Shown: positions 36,140-48,895, numbered from the stretch's first letter. The stretch: DNA of 64,000 bases from Amblyomma americanum (GCF_052857255.1 NC_135505.1:41563864-41627863), one strand, 5' to 3'. Translations and numbers: made by a program. The notes: a model not told the origin generated them from the letters alone.

Positions 36140-39100
36140 TCACTCCTTTCCCCCCCACCCACAGATAGATGCAGAAGCTCGCGGCATCCTTGACAACTTT
36201 GAAGCGTTCCACGTTTTTCCATCATCAAGTTGGAAGGACGATTGCCCCTGCTTTCTAATCACTTTTCTTGGGCGGCTAAAAGCCAGGTCACCCTTAAAAG
36301 CAGTTGTTTGTCTGCGTACTCGTACAAGGTCACCAACATTCACTTTGGTTTCCCTTGCGGCCCTGCGAGCGTCTGTGTATAGTTTACTGGATTGCTGCTT
36401 TTGCTTCACCCGCTCGCGTAGGCGGTGGAGCTCTGAAGTAGGGTCGGTTGCAAATATTGCTGACGGATACCCAACGACATCGAGATGAGTCCTTGGCAGA
36501 CGTCTATGCAGGATAAATGCTGGAGCAACTGCAGTTGTGGCATGCGGCGTACAACGGTAAATTCCCAAGTATTCTGTTACCGTTTGGCGTAAGGGACGCT
36601 GCTCGAGTGTAGCCACTTGAACAAAGCTTTTAAAAACTCTGTTGAACCGTTCTACCTGTCCGTTTGCTTGCAGGTAGTATACGGACGAATGCCGCAAGCG
36701 GATACCGCGATCCTGCAGAAAAGCTTGGAACTCTCGAGATGAAAACTGTGGCCCGTTATCGCAAACAATTTCGTCTGGGTAACCTTCACGTTCGAACACT
36801 GACACCAAGAAGCCTGTTACTGTGCGTGTTGTGGCTTGGTTGCAAAAGTATACTTCGGGCCACTTAGAAAAGTAGTCGACCAGCGTGATCGCATATCGAC
36901 AATCGTGTGGTGCTCTCTCAAATGGGCCAACAATGTCCATGCCAAGCTTTAGCCACGGTCCCTTTGGTAAGGAGACCGGGTTCAATGGTGCAGCCATAAC
37001 CTTCGTGCTCTTGTCCGCTGCCTGGCATATACTACACATTTGAATAGCTAGCTCGACTTGCCTGTCCATGGCTGGCCACCAAAATTTTTCTCCCAGACGT
37101 GCTTTCGTTCGTACAATTCCAGTGTGAGCCTCATGAGCAGCGGTAATTATCCGCGCTGTAAGTGATGCGGGAACCACAAGGCGTTCGCCACGCAAAATCG
37201 AATTGTCCACCACTGACAGTTCATCGCGATGTTTGAGGAAAGGTTGAAGCTCACCCGGCAGAGATTTTTGCGCAGGCCAGGACGATTCAATGTAGGCCTT
37301 GGTTTGTTGCAGTGTGCTGTCTTCCGACTGGGCCTGTTCAAACTCTTCCCTGGTAATGCAAGAAGATATAAGGGCAACTGATACAGTTTCATCTGGTAAA
37401 GTCTCTTTTTCCTAGGGAGGTGACGCAGGGAGGCGAGAGAGCGCATCTGCTACTCGATTTTGCGAACCCTTCCGGTACATTACTGTATAGTTATACTGCA
37501 GTAGGCGCTCCGCTTACCGTGCTATCCGCAAAGGACGCCTTCCTGGCCCTTGAGTAGACAGCAATGCGACCAAGGCTTGATGGTCAGTAAGCAACGTGAA
37601 ATGGCGTCCCCACAAGTAAACATGCCACTTCTCGCACGCCCAAACACACGCAAGCGCTTCGCGTTCTCCTACTGAATATCTCCTCTCTGCAGATGGAAGC
37701 GCTCGGGAAGCAAAGGCGACAGTGTGTAGTTTCTCTCCCTCCACCTGTTGGAGAACCGCTCCAAGCCCACATTCTGAAGCGTCAGTGGAAATAACAACTG
37801 GAAGAGATGCATCGAACATCCACAGGACTATGTTGGACGCAAGTGCCTCTTTGATCTTTCGAAAACTGGAGTCTACCTCGCCAGACCAAACAAATGGTTG
37901 ACCCTTTCGAAGCAGAACGCGCATCGGTTCAACCATATCGGCAAAGTTGGGAACGAACCTAGAGTAGTATTCGACCAGTCCCAGGAACGATCGAAGGCTG
38001 GCTGTATTGGTGGGTGCCGGTGTATCCTTGATGGAAGTAACTTTTTCCTCCAGCGGAACAATACCACTTGCTGTGATCCTGTGACCCAAAAATGAAATTT
38101 CCTGCGTATCGAAGATACATTTGCTGTTCAGTTTGAGTCCTGCCTCTTTAATGCGTTGAAGTACTGCTGCAAGGTTATCTATGTGCTCCTGCCGGCCCCG
38201 CCCAAAGACTATAATGTCATCTATATAGAAGAGCACGCCCATACATCCTTGCAGGACTTTGGACATCATACTCTGAAATGCAGAAGGCGCGGAAGCCAGT
38301 CCGAAGCACACTCGTTTAAAACGAAAGAGGCCTTCGTGAGTTATAAATGCGGTCAAATCGCGACTCGCAGGGTGAAGCATGACCTGGTGGTAAGCTGATG
38401 CGAGGTCTAGCTTAGAAAAATTTGTAGCCCCCACTGAACTTTGCAATAGCTCTTCTGTATGAGGAAGGGGAAAGCTGTCTATTACGACAGCTTTGTTTGC
38501 TTGTCGAAGGTCTACACAGAGGCGAATACCTCCCTCTTTCTTCTTAACGACCACAATGGGTGACAACCATTCAGATGCCTCCACCCTCTCTATCACGTCC
38601 AGATTTTCCAAGCGATGGAGCTCTTCTGAGACCAATGGTCGTAGCGAGAGCGGAAGGCGCCGAAGTTTGGTTTCCACTGGCTGCACCGTGGATCGCGTTT
38701 TGACGTGATGCACAAAACCTTTCGCGAGGCCAAGGCCTGGATCGAAAAGAGATCCAAACTCGCCAACTAATTCCCTTGGGAGGTTAATATCCTGCACGGC
38801 TTTCGTCGGGTCAGGGCGCTGTTCCCTTCGAGAATTAGAAGTTAGCGTCGTTTCAAGGCATTGCAGAGATGACCCATCAATCTGTAAACCGAGGGCCTTG
38901 ATGGCATCGATACCCAAGAGTAAGGTGCCTTGTTCTACGACGTAGAAAAGAAGGCTTGTTGTGCTAGCTTTGTACGTAACGTCAGCGAAGAAACAGCCAC
39001 GAACCGGAATTGGCTGTTTTGAATAGTCCAGTAACCGAACAGTCGGGGCCAAAAGTACTTGGCCTTCAAAATACTGCTTAAAAAGATCGTGTGCAGCAAT

Positions 39101-39725
39101 GGAAACGGACGACCCAGAATCTACAAGGAAAGTTATGTCCGCACGGTAAATCGAAACTGTGACGTGAACAGCGGAGCGAGCGGCCGTCGTCACAGCCAGA
39201 ATGCTCAAAACTTCCTCGCTAGGAGAGTCTTGGCTGTCTACCTCACGCACCGGAGCGGAGCCTCGTTTCTGGCAAACAGAGCGGAAGTTACCCATGACAC
39301 CGCAATGGTGACAACGCTTGCTTTTGGCTGGACAGCAAACTGATGCTGCATTGTGCTGGGATGAACCGCAGCGGTAACAATGAGACTGGCGGTTGTACGA
39401 CCGCTTCGAGCTCTCGTCGGATTCTGTTGTACGCGTAGGCGTATTTCCACGAGTATTTATGCGTCCAACATCTACAGAAGGAAATTCTTGCAGATCATTG
39501 CACGCCTGCTCAAACTGCCTTGCCAGTAGTACTGCTCTAGAGAACGAGAGAGACGATCCTTCAAGCAGAAGACGCTCGCGCAAGCTCCGAGACGAAATAC
39601 CAGCAACGAACTGGTCACGCAGCGAATCTTCTTCGACAGGAAAAGAGCATGTAGCAGAAAGCTCCCGCAATGCAGTGATGTACTCATTCACTGATTCACC
39701 AGCTTGCTGAACTCGCCTACTGAAA
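36140..39725 (-). pseudogene. gag-pol: Gag-Pol of Gypsy-2, 5' truncated, two stops
   Basis: A single frame from FRFSRRVQQAGESVNEY (mid-Gag) to the stop at 36,140. In order: Gag; two zinc knuckles, CYRCGSSQHNAASVC and CHHCGVMGNFRSVC, the second with Asn where His is expected; protease FLVDSGSSVS; RT with LCVDLRQANK and FYIDD (about 38,214-38,230); RNase H with ISTDASECG and LLTDHQAL; an H-H-C-C zinc domain; integrase core with MDIVGPF, CDNGPQF and GQVERFNR; and a GPY/F-like basic end. In-frame stops lie at 37,514-37,516 (TAA, after RNase H) and 37,412-37,414 (TAG), and no frameshift is needed. By chance the frame also continues upstream into LINE and SINE sequence. Confidence 0.9.
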
Positions 39726-39749
39726 CGAAACCACATATACAACAGTAAC
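39726..39749 (-). other. 5' LTR remnant and high-coordinate target duplication
   Basis: The 19 bases 39,726-39,744 equal the first 19 bases of the 3' LTR in element orientation, and GTAAC follows at 39,745-39,749. This fixes the original insertion edge although the LTR itself is gone. Confidence 0.8.
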
Positions 39750-40194
39750 GTCTCTGTAATATGGAAGACTAGTTGTTCGTGCGGTCCGCGTCGTAGAGGT
39801 GACAGTAGAGACTGCAGTGCCGCCTTCGAATCCCAGAATATTGTCCATTTGTGTGGCGGTTCATCACCACTGTGATGAAGGGTAGTTAAGAGCGCTGCGA
39901 GCTCTGCTGCCGTCGATGTTGTCTCGTGGGTCGTCTTAAATTTGATTGTTGTAGCTTTCGCTGGAATGACGATTGCCGCCGCGGAGCTGCTTGGAAGGAC
40001 AGATCCATCAGTGTAAATATGCGTTGAGTCACGGTAGTTCTCGTACAAATGTAGTAGCGTAAGCTGTCTAAGGGCTGGTGATGACAGATCAGCTTTTTTC
40101 GAGATACCAGGTATTGCGAGGTTGATTTTTGGCTGAGCGAGGCACCAAGGAGGCATCGAAGGTCTCGCAGCCGGAGTGAAACAAGCTGGCAATG
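39750..40194 (-). pseudogene. LINE: N-terminal part of RNase H
   Basis: The minus strand encodes HIYTDGSVLPSSSAAA, then a TAAELAALLTTL block and IFWDSKAALQSLLSPL. These supply the Asp, Glu and Asp metal-binding positions of the LINE RNase H; the remaining motif is at 35.4 kb, beyond Gypsy-2. At the high-coordinate end a SINE interrupts the linker from RT. Confidence 0.85.
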
Positions 40195-40443
40195 ATTCAT
40201 CATAATAATAATAATAATAATTGGTTTTTGGGGAAAGGAAATGGCGCAGTATCTGTCTCATATATCTTTGGACACCTGAACCGCGCCGTAAGGGAAGGGA
40301 TAAAGGAGGGAGTGCAAGAAGAAAGGAAGAATAGGTGCCGTAGTGGAGGGCTCCGGAATAATTTCGACCACCTGGGGATCTTTAACGTGCACTGACATCG
40401 CACAGCACACGGGCGCCTTAGCGTTTTTCCTCCATTCATCATA
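40195..40443 (-). mobile_element. 5'-truncated SINE in the LINE, with target-site duplication
   Basis: SINE 40,205-40,433 is flanked by ATTCATCATA at 40,195-40,204 and 40,434-40,443. It lacks the tRNA head, beginning in the GGAGGAAAAACGCTAAGG body, and ends CCCCAAAAACCAATTATT with an (ATT)n tail at the low-coordinate side. Its closeness to the consensus and clear duplication suggest a young insertion. Confidence 0.9.
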
Positions 40444-41830
40444 TTCAGTTATCGTTTTGCTGAAAGATGTGTGTGGCCTGTCCGCTGGTAGAGAGGCTAA
40501 ATGGTGACGAGGATTCCTGGCTAGATGCCTTATATGGGTCCTGAGTACTTCGATTTCAATGTGGGTCTTGACAAGGTGGTCTCTAGCGATTGCTAACGTA
40601 GCCACTGTTGAAGCACTCTGAGGCAGGCCTAGACAGATCCGGAGCACTTGACCCTGAAGACTTTGTATTGTGCGTAGATTCGTTTTGCCTTTGTTGTTTA
40701 TTGCTGGCAAGCTGTATCGCAGAAATCCCAGAAAAAGCACCCTGTACAGATGTAACATGGCACTAGGCGACATTCCCCAGATCTTGCCAGCGAAAAACTT
40801 GAACAGGTGGCAGATGCCTGTCAACCGTTTTTTCACGTATGATATGTGTGGGCTCCATGACAAGTCCCTGTCAATTATGACACCTAGAAACTTGTACGAT
40901 CGAACCAATGATATTATTAGGCCATTTATTCTTACACTGTAGTTTGCCATTGGTTTGCGCGTAAATGGCACTAGTGCGCATTTCTCGGAGGAAATTTCCA
41001 GGCCTCGATTACAAAGGTAGATAACAGTTTGTGTGGCGGCTCTCGGGATTCTCGCTCGCAACTGTAGGCGTGTTACTGCAGATGTCCATATGCAGATGTC
41101 ATCCGCGTACATTGATAGCCTGACTGTGGTTGGCACGTGCTCAAGGAGAGCAATTAGTGTTAGATTACATAGCACGGGGCTAAGTACACCGCCCTGGGGG
41201 ACGCCGCGGTAGCTATAGTGAAGAGAAGTATGGCCTTCCTCGGTGCTTACAAAGAAGGATCGCATGGATAGATAGCTCCGTATCGATTGAAACATCCGAC
41301 CACCCACTTCTACCTCTGCGAGAGCAGAGAGGATGGCTTCATGCGTAACGTTGTCATACGCCCATTTAACGTCGAGGAATAAGGATGCGCAGAGACGCTT
41401 ACGGCATTTCTCATGTTGAATGTAGGTCTACAGGTCGACGACGTTATCGATCGATGATCGACCGCGTCGGAAGCCCGCCATGGCATCTGGGTAGGTGTTG
41501 TGGTACTCCAAGTACCGCTCCAGGCGTCCTAGGACCATCCTCTCCATTACTTTGCCCACACAGCTCGCCAAAGCGATCGGGCGATATGATGATAGCTCCA
41601 ACGGCGACTTGCCAGGCTTCAGCAGTGGAACAAGGCGACTTGTCTTCCAGGTTGTTGGTAGCGTGCCATTTCTCCAAGATTCATTGTACACCTCAAGAAG
41701 AACTCATCTCGCTCGCTCCCCCAGGCGACACAGAGCTCGGTAGGAAATTCCGTCAGGTCCTGGCGCCATGAGTGAATGGTCCGGTGACGCTTTTTCGGGC
41801 CGGCATAGAAGTTTCTAAACTTTTCTGTCT
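40444..41830 (-). pseudogene. LINE reverse transcriptase, 5' truncated, in-frame stops
   Basis: Minus-strand RT with APGPDGISYRALCRLG at the N-terminal edge, then SYRPIALASCVGKVMERM, AGFRRGRSSIDNVVDL, LDVKWAYDNV, GVPQGGVLSPVLCNL, catalytic MYADDICIW (YADD at 41,098-41,109) and FLGVIIDRDLSWSPHI in the thumb. All blocks share one frame. Stops at 41,704-41,706 (TGA) and 41,428-41,430 (TAG) interrupt it. The endonuclease is absent. The RNase H that follows lies beyond the SINE. Confidence 0.9.
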
Positions 41831-43639
41831 GCTTGCGTACGTTTTGAGCTTGAGTCGATCGACGCATCGATGCCTGCCGCTCCGTGTGTCCCTGTTTGCA
41901 GCGGGGCTTCAGTGAGCAAGTGGCGGCCGCTGCAGCACGCCGGTCTAGTTTTCGCACATGCGTCGCCTTGTTCAAACCTGTGGCAAGTGTCAAACTTCAG
42001 ATCTACACTTCTGACGCCTTGGTGGCGTCGTGCGTGTATAGCAGTAGGTTCTCAATATAGAGGTCTGTAATTCGAGTCCACGTGGTGGAGAATTCTCTTT
42101 CATTTTTTCAATTCTTTAGCCCCATTCTTTCCCTTCTTTTTTACGCGCGAGACACAGGGTTTAATTTTCGAGCAACGCCTTTCTGACCCAGCAATCAGTG
42201 CCGCTTAGTGCACTGAATATAGGTTCATATTCACGATTGTTAAAGAGTTTGGATTACTACGGTGCGATTTGTTTAAAAGCACCAAAAACAAAGCCTCCCA
42301 GTCCATGAATTTCGCATAGCAGGAAATGACAAAACAAGACCGGAGAGACTGAGAAACGGCCAAGTCGGCGGTAGGTCTCGCACGTTGTCTCGCTATTGGA
42401 CGTGGGAGTTGGCGGAATATCGACCAATTGCAGTATAGTGGGACCTGGCGCCGACGCCGACTGTCGGCCGACTGTTTTAATCTGCGCAGTGTGACACATA
42501 GCCAGACACCACGAGGGCATGGGTTTGGCAGACGAAATCGGCCCACTTTTTGCCTTGTGTTAGAGTGCCTAATGAACATTTGTGCTCGACAACCGATGGT
42601 TCCTGGCGCCTTATAGTCTCTTGTTCAAGCACGTCTGACGTCGCACAAAGGGAAGATATCGTTTGAGATAGCCGCAATGCGGAAATGTGTAGCCCACTGC
42701 CACAACAAAAGTTGAGTTCAAGGATGGACAGTTTTTCATGACTGAATATTCTGTAGTATGTAAAGCATCCAGCCTTTCATTATATATTTTGGCTCTTTCG
42801 TTCCAGATGAGGCTTCTGGCGCAGTTTCTCGTCAACACAAAGACACAGGAAAACAAGGAAACAGTGTGTGCGGAGTTCTTGGCTTTTTTTTTATTTCCGC
42901 AAAAGTCAGAAATAACAACCGAGATCAAAACAAAAAATCAACCCTGAAATAGTAACTGTAGCATACAATAGCATTTAAAAAAATCAAATTGATGCGGGGT
43001 GCATTATACGAATTTCTGTTTGCCTATGTATGCCCTTAGCACAGCTCACTGCAGCAAGAACGCATGGAACGCAGTAACCTGCACTTGCTCTAAGGACAAT
43101 ATCATTTCAGCGTTTCTAAGTTCCAGGTTAGTCCATCGCAGATCCGCACATAACTATCGTAGAAGGCATGGCAAGATAGCGAGAGGGTTGCACCCATCGC
43201 ATGACATTTCGATGTTCCTGGAATCCACACGAACACAAAGAAACCGTGAATTTTAAAAAGCCATAAGAAAGCGTAGTTTCACGTCCTGATCTTTGTCCCC
43301 CTTAGCTGCTCTTGTGAGCAAGATACGATGATTTAAAAAGGCCATTGAAAAAGTAAAATATTTCAAAAGGGTAATCATTATATCTCCAGAAACAGAGTAC
43401 TTTCCCACCACGTCGAACAAGAGTGCTTCAGCAGAGAACCCTGTACCTCCTTCTTGTCGCCGGTTCACCACAGCGGGAACTCCTCTCTTTCAGCGGTTCA
43501 GCCCAGCTGCAGCAGTGCATGGTTCCTCAGGGTGTTCGTTCCATCGGTGCTAGTCGCACTGCTGCTAAGAAGGAATGTCCCCGCCGTGCACCTCACAGGC
43601 CAGGAGCGCTCGCTCAACGGCAGCCGCTGCAATAGGGTG
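41831..43639. other. No recognisable feature
   Basis: ORFs up to 124 codons on the minus strand are mostly shadows of the LINE edge or chance. I recognise nothing in 42,000-43,600. Confidence 0.35.
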
Positions 43640-43803
43640 GGACCGCCTAGGAGTCATCTAGGTGCACTGACGACGCACATACAGTGGAAGGCTCTCTGGT
43701 TCTTTGCCGACAACTAAATGCGACCGCCGTTGCCAGGATCGAAAAAGCGTCGCTCGGGTATCCATCCGAGGAGCATAACGGTTGAGCCACCACGGCGGCT
43801 GTG
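43640..43803 (-). mobile_element. Diverged tRNA-derived SINE copy
   Basis: The minus strand begins GCCGTGGTGGCTCAACCGTT (A-box-like), with TTTTTCGATCCTGGC (B-box-like) 40 bases on and GTCGTCAGTGCACCTAG further down, a degraded version of the SINE body. The layout is right but divergence is high. Confidence 0.5.
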
Positions 43804-45830
43804 GTTTACAGTGGGACAAGCAGCGCAGCAATCTGAGTCTCCGCTCCAAACCAGGGCACTTCTTTCAGATCCGAGGGGGACCGAATGAATGAGGCAGTGA
43901 TGCGTAAATAAGTTACACACGCTGTTCAACACGAGGAATTCTCTACTCTAATCATAAGTACGCTTGCATGAAGCGGACGATCAGTGCGAAACTCCGATAC
44001 GTAGGGCGCTGCTGTTCCCCAGGAGTTTCTTCTTTTTGGCAAAACAAATATAAAGAGAACCGAAAACCATGTTGACGGGCGGCTTCTACACTTGGCCGAA
44101 GGAAAGGAGAAGGCAACTGCTATAAAATATCGGGGAGTAATTTAGGACTAATGGCCATCACCATGCTTGCATAGAAACGTGAATAGAGTTGGATATATGT
44201 TTACAACACAAGCTAGGTTTAAAAATTCAATAAAATGAAATATTGCATGAGTTGCACCTTCTCTGTGTGTCCAACATACAACATGTACGCTCATCGTATG
44301 ATCGAAAGGTTGTTTGTATGGTACATTTCATCTAGATATTATGGATATAGTTTTTATAGTTTTGGTTTAGTATGATATTCTACCTTGTATTCTACACCGT
44401 GAGACGTAAGAATTCATCTGTTTGCTGGAATATTTGATTTTTGTCTCTAACTAAACTGCGGCCACCATGTGACACTGTTGGCAGGTGCGAAAGTGGAAGG
44501 AGAAATACCCTCTCTTTGGGCAGAGAGATTTTTGGTGAGATTTAACCTATGTGGCGAAACCAAATATAAAGCAGGCTTCGCTCATAAATGCTTCAATTCT
44601 TTTAGCTCGACTGCGCAAAATTTTTTTAGAAGGTCATATATTTCCTCGCTGTGCGCCATCAAAACAGCTGCTGCATTAAAGCACGCTTTAAATATATTGA
44701 GAGTCATGGCTGTTAGTAGACCATAACCACTTTAATGTGAGCCCCATAAAATCAGAAACTGATAATTTAGTCGCCTGGCATGGTCCCGACCAAACCTCAT
44801 ATAGATGTATAGCGTCAGGCCCAAGTTGACTGACAGGAAGCCGGGTGTACAACCGTTAATCCGGACGGGCTCCTTGCGGCCCCTCAAATATATGCACGTA
44901 AGGCTGTTCCAAATGGACGCCAATGGTCGAATCACTGAAACAGCATTGAAAAAACCGTTGGTGAATATCAGGTTAGTCTTTGTGCTATGAGCAAAGACGC
45001 TACCCAGGTATCAAGCAGTTTGATTATGTACAAAATCGCTATAGTTTGAGCTAACAGTCCACCTAAAGGAATATTGTGTGGCCTTCCGAATGCTAGTTTT
45101 TTTAAAACGATATACTGAAATGCTGGGCATGGAAGTATTCTATTGCGCGCATGCATATAATTGGCTCAAAAAAGGCGAAACGTGTTTTACCTGTCACATT
45201 GGTGTATTATAATTTAAAAAAGGTGTCCGTGCTCCCCAATAGGTTAGAGGTGAAGTACAGAGTTATCAATTTTTTTTAGCGAGTGGACATGGGAAGCTGA
45301 GAAAATTTTAGGTGTAATGTGAAACGCACTTAGCGAAAGGTAAAAATTTTGCAGCTGTTTTTGATAAATAAAAGTTTTTGATTATCTACCGACCTGGGAT
45401 GATGGCGAAAAAAAAAGGTATGTTTTCAAGCACGGACATTCATGAGTGCTGCTTGAGAAATGAGATTTTGTAAATATTGAACGCAGACTGTGGCGTTTTC
45501 ATTTCTTTTACTTATGAGGGCTCACTAGCTACGAGGCAAATCAGATTTGAACTTTTTCTGTCGATAGATGGCAGCACTTAAGTACCACATAAGGAGGGAA
45601 CTTCTATTACCCCTCCAGGTGTGTAAATTCTACCGGGACATCTCCTCGACCTTTACCTCGACCGCGACACGCAAGTATTTGTTCTTCCGCGAACAAAAAG
45701 TAGGGCCGAGAACTTTCAGTGTATATCCTGCCAAAGCAGGGAGACGGAATCACAAAAGAATAACCCTTCTCAAGGGGTGGTGGTCACAGAATGGTCCTTT
45801 TTCCAGTAGCCCACCACTCAGCTGCCCCAA
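43804..45830. other. No recognisable feature
   Basis: AT-rich, with short ORFs only. Part of 45,560-45,830 may belong to the repeat that follows, since its true edge is not visible. Confidence 0.35.
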
Positions 45831-48800
45831 GGAATTTCGTACGTTTTCTGGTTTGGGTCCCCCTAAGCTCCCTGGCACTTTTTTTGCGAAAATACAATTA
45901 CAATGATAGATTGGGGTATATAGCCTGTAGTTAGAAGCAGTGTTGGTTTTGTCTAGCCAGAACAGATGAGTGTGAGTCATCTTTTGACACACATTGGGAA
46001 CTCCTCCCCTTCTGCACTTTGGCCAGCTATTCCGTATTCCGCGTATTCCTTCGTCCCCACTCAATACAAGCCTGGTGACCGTGCACGAGTGTGGACGCCG
46101 ATTCGACGACGCGGCCTCAGTGAAAAGCTTTTTGCGCTCTCATTGTTTACAATGCCAGTGTTTATTTTGCATTGTCTTTGCTGCTGTTGAGCTTACTTTT
46201 TGTTTCAAAATCCGGCCGATGCTTCTTTGACAAAAGGAATGCCACGAAACTGTTGTACTACTTCTTTGTTCGAGTTCAAAACCATTGGCGCGCGGGAATA
46301 TCACTTTGTTATGCGAGATGCGATCAGCGTTATCTAGAAGGAATGAAGTGAGGCGCCACTATTTCGACATTACTCTGGGTTGTAGTAGTTGTTTTTAGCG
46401 CCTTATCTTGAAGGTTCCATTTCGATGACCACCAATCACGTTTGTTGCTATCGGCGTCGCCGAATTCCTTAGTTTATTTATGGGCGACAGTCACTTCAGT
46501 AACTAAATTACTGCTGAAATACTTCGTTTCATGTCTCCTTCACTGCTTATGAGTCCACAACGAAACAAATGAGACTAGGGTAAAGGGCTGAGAGGTGTGG
46601 TTTGCAAAAGCACTGATATCGTCCTCTTGCTATTCGTGGTGACTTTGAACGCGAATTTCGTCATTGCACAAGCTACAAGCAACTGTTCTGGACAAATTTT
46701 CTAGTAGTCGTTTATTGTTAATAATAACAAAATTGCAATTTAATACACGATGCCACTGCAGCCACGCCAATCGCGTGTGCTCTTTCTGAACACAAAAACG
46801 GCAGCGCACCTGAATTGTCACGACGTCAAGGGTTTGAAAGCGAAAATTCCACACCTACTATGGTTTCCGAAAAAGTCTCATTATGAGCTGTGCATTTTTA
46901 AGTTGTTTTATATATTTTATATATTATATAGATTTATTTATTATATATTTTATATATGTATTTATATAGCGCCCCTACAGAACGTTTTTCTGATTGAAAT
47001 GTGCGACTTTTGGAAGCGTAGTGCAGGAGGTGCGGCAACGTGTGGCGCATACCGAGGCGTATCTAATTGGGAGAATAAAGACGGGTGGGGAACGCTTGAC
47101 ACATGCGAAACCGGTGCAGGAGCAAAACTGGATCATTTTGCCAGCCAAGCCATGAACGTTTGACATGACGTTAGTTACACCACAGAATGGCTATTCTGGA
47201 GTAGGGGGCTCGGAAATCTGCGAACTCCTTGCTGCAGATAAGGTGCAACCATGTTTACCTGCGTACAGTGGACAGCACCTACTCTGATAACGCAAACTTT
47301 CTGGCGGAGATATGCCTGGTCGCGAGGAGAATTGGGGAAAAAGAGCGACGCTCGACCAAAGATTCGTTAGAGAACCAATGTTGCGATGCCGATCCGACAC
47401 ATTCTTGTTTCACTAGCTTGAAGCCAAAGCCGAACGTTAGCTTCGACCGGTTCTCAATGACGTCGCAGTTGCAGTGCAGAAGGGGCTGGGCAGGAAAAGG
47501 AAGGAGACGGTCCTTTCTCCCCTTGATGCGGGCTATTGCACTGGCATACATAGTTGTCCGCGAGTATAGCGTGAAATCGCAGGTGATTGCCAAGTGCCTC
47601 AGTGAAAGGAGGTTAATCTTTACGTCATGAAAATCAGTCTACGCCATTAGTCCTGTTTTCATGAAACCGATAGCGTCGGGTCAGTTCGGGGGTCGGGTTG
47701 AGCATGGTCAATCCAACTCAAGCACTGCATGTATACATGACCTCAATTTTAGCGATTCGAGACCGGTTCAGCTGTAGCGACAGCAACCATCGAGCAAGCA
47801 GTAGCAGCCCCTAAGATTGAGGCACGCCATTGTTGTATCGGAGGTGCGACGGCGCACGTGGAAAGCAAGTTCGCATTTATCCCCTTCCCTCTCAATAACC
47901 CTACTTTTCGACCCAACAGCGTTTACAAGCACATCGGTTCAGGGTCGAGTTGAGTCACCTACCCTTTGCGGCGGTATTGACTGGACCCGACCGGTCGACT
48001 CCCAGCTCGGCGTGCGTACCAGTACCGGTTTTCAAACAACCGGGCGTGTGGGTTGATGTTAGAGCCGGCCGCTATCGGCTGGAGGCCCTCCGTTGAGGAA
48101 TATTTGGAGCTTCATTCTTGACTTGTATCGACGCCTGGGTCACTGCTCCCTTGCGCTGGGCAAGGAACAATGCTGTTCTCCCCCACTTTCCTGAATATGT
48201 TGCCCCCATCCGACGTTTTCGCACTAACAATGTCTTATTGTGTGGCTGCCGGGAGGGGAAAGGGGGGCGGTACTTTTGGGTGTGGCCTTACAATCTACTT
48301 CCTTTCCGCCCCAAGAGCTCGAGCAAAAAAGAAATGCAGCAATCCTTTCCGAATATAGCCCAAGCCAGAAAAAATGAAAGAAAGAGGTCAGGTCCTTTCA
48401 AGTTCGGAGTAGAAACCTGCGCACACGAACGCAGACAACCAAGAGGCTGGTGGCAGGGTGCCGTAGTGACAAAATATTCGGACGCCAGATGGAGCCACGT
48501 CCCGCAGAAAATACATACACAACTTTCAGAGCCTGTAAAACGCAAATACTACGCTCGATATGAATGAAAACTGCGGCTTGACAATCAAGAAAGAAAAAGG
48601 GAGGAAATGTTGCGGATGAAATTTTGATATTTGGCTTAGTTCTTTCAAGAGATGACATGAAAGACCCACATATCTAGACGTACAATTTTTATGGATACTT
48701 ACCTCTGATTTGTAAAAAAATGAAACTTAAAAAAATATTACCTGTCTCCAACATTTCCTCCATTAAATAAAGAAGAAAACGCTGCCACAGATTTCATGAA

Positions 48801-48895
48801 AATCAAGCCATTTGTAGACACGCTACAGCTTCTAAAATTTCCCATGCATTTCCTATGGACACTGTCACTGGTGAACCCTCTTAACGCATGACGCA
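45831..48895. repeat. Unclassified repeat, copy A' (inverted relative to 33.3-34.9 kb)
   Basis: The two ends match copy A in reverse order and orientation: 45,831-46,080 pairs with 34,685-34,949, and 47,785-48,895 with 33,346-34,485. The 1.7 kb between them (46,081-47,784) has only a 200-bp counterpart in copy A, so this copy holds extra sequence or copy A is deleted. That middle part contains an AT-only stretch (46,905-46,967) but no recognisable protein. Confidence 0.65.

Larger units (their letters stand above)
35495..39744 (-). mobile_element. Gypsy-2: Ty3/gypsy element inserted in the LINE, 5' LTR deleted
   Basis: A 4,250-bp minus-strand element with GTAAC target duplications. It keeps a complete 154-bp 3' LTR, but at the other end only the first 19 bases of the 5' LTR (TGTTGTATATGTGGTTTCG, 39,744 down to 39,726), which join straight into the middle of gag. 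An internal deletion therefore removed the rest of the 5' LTR, the primer site and the front of gag after integration. Gag and pol share one frame; two CCHC-type motifs and the short LTR suggest a Mag-like lineage. Confidence 0.9.
35095..41830 (-). mobile_element. I/LOA-like LINE split by Gypsy-2 and a SINE
   Basis: One minus-strand non-LTR retrotransposon copy can be followed through three segments: RT (41,830-40,444), the first part of RNase H (40,194-39,750) and the RNase H end with C-terminal tail (35,489-35,095). The interruptions are a SINE (40,205-40,433) and Gypsy-2 (35,495-39,744), each with its own target duplication. LINE content is about 2.2 kb. The endonuclease region is missing and the 3' end is cut off at the SINE at 35,093. 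RT followed by RNase H places it in the I group broadly. Confidence 0.85.
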
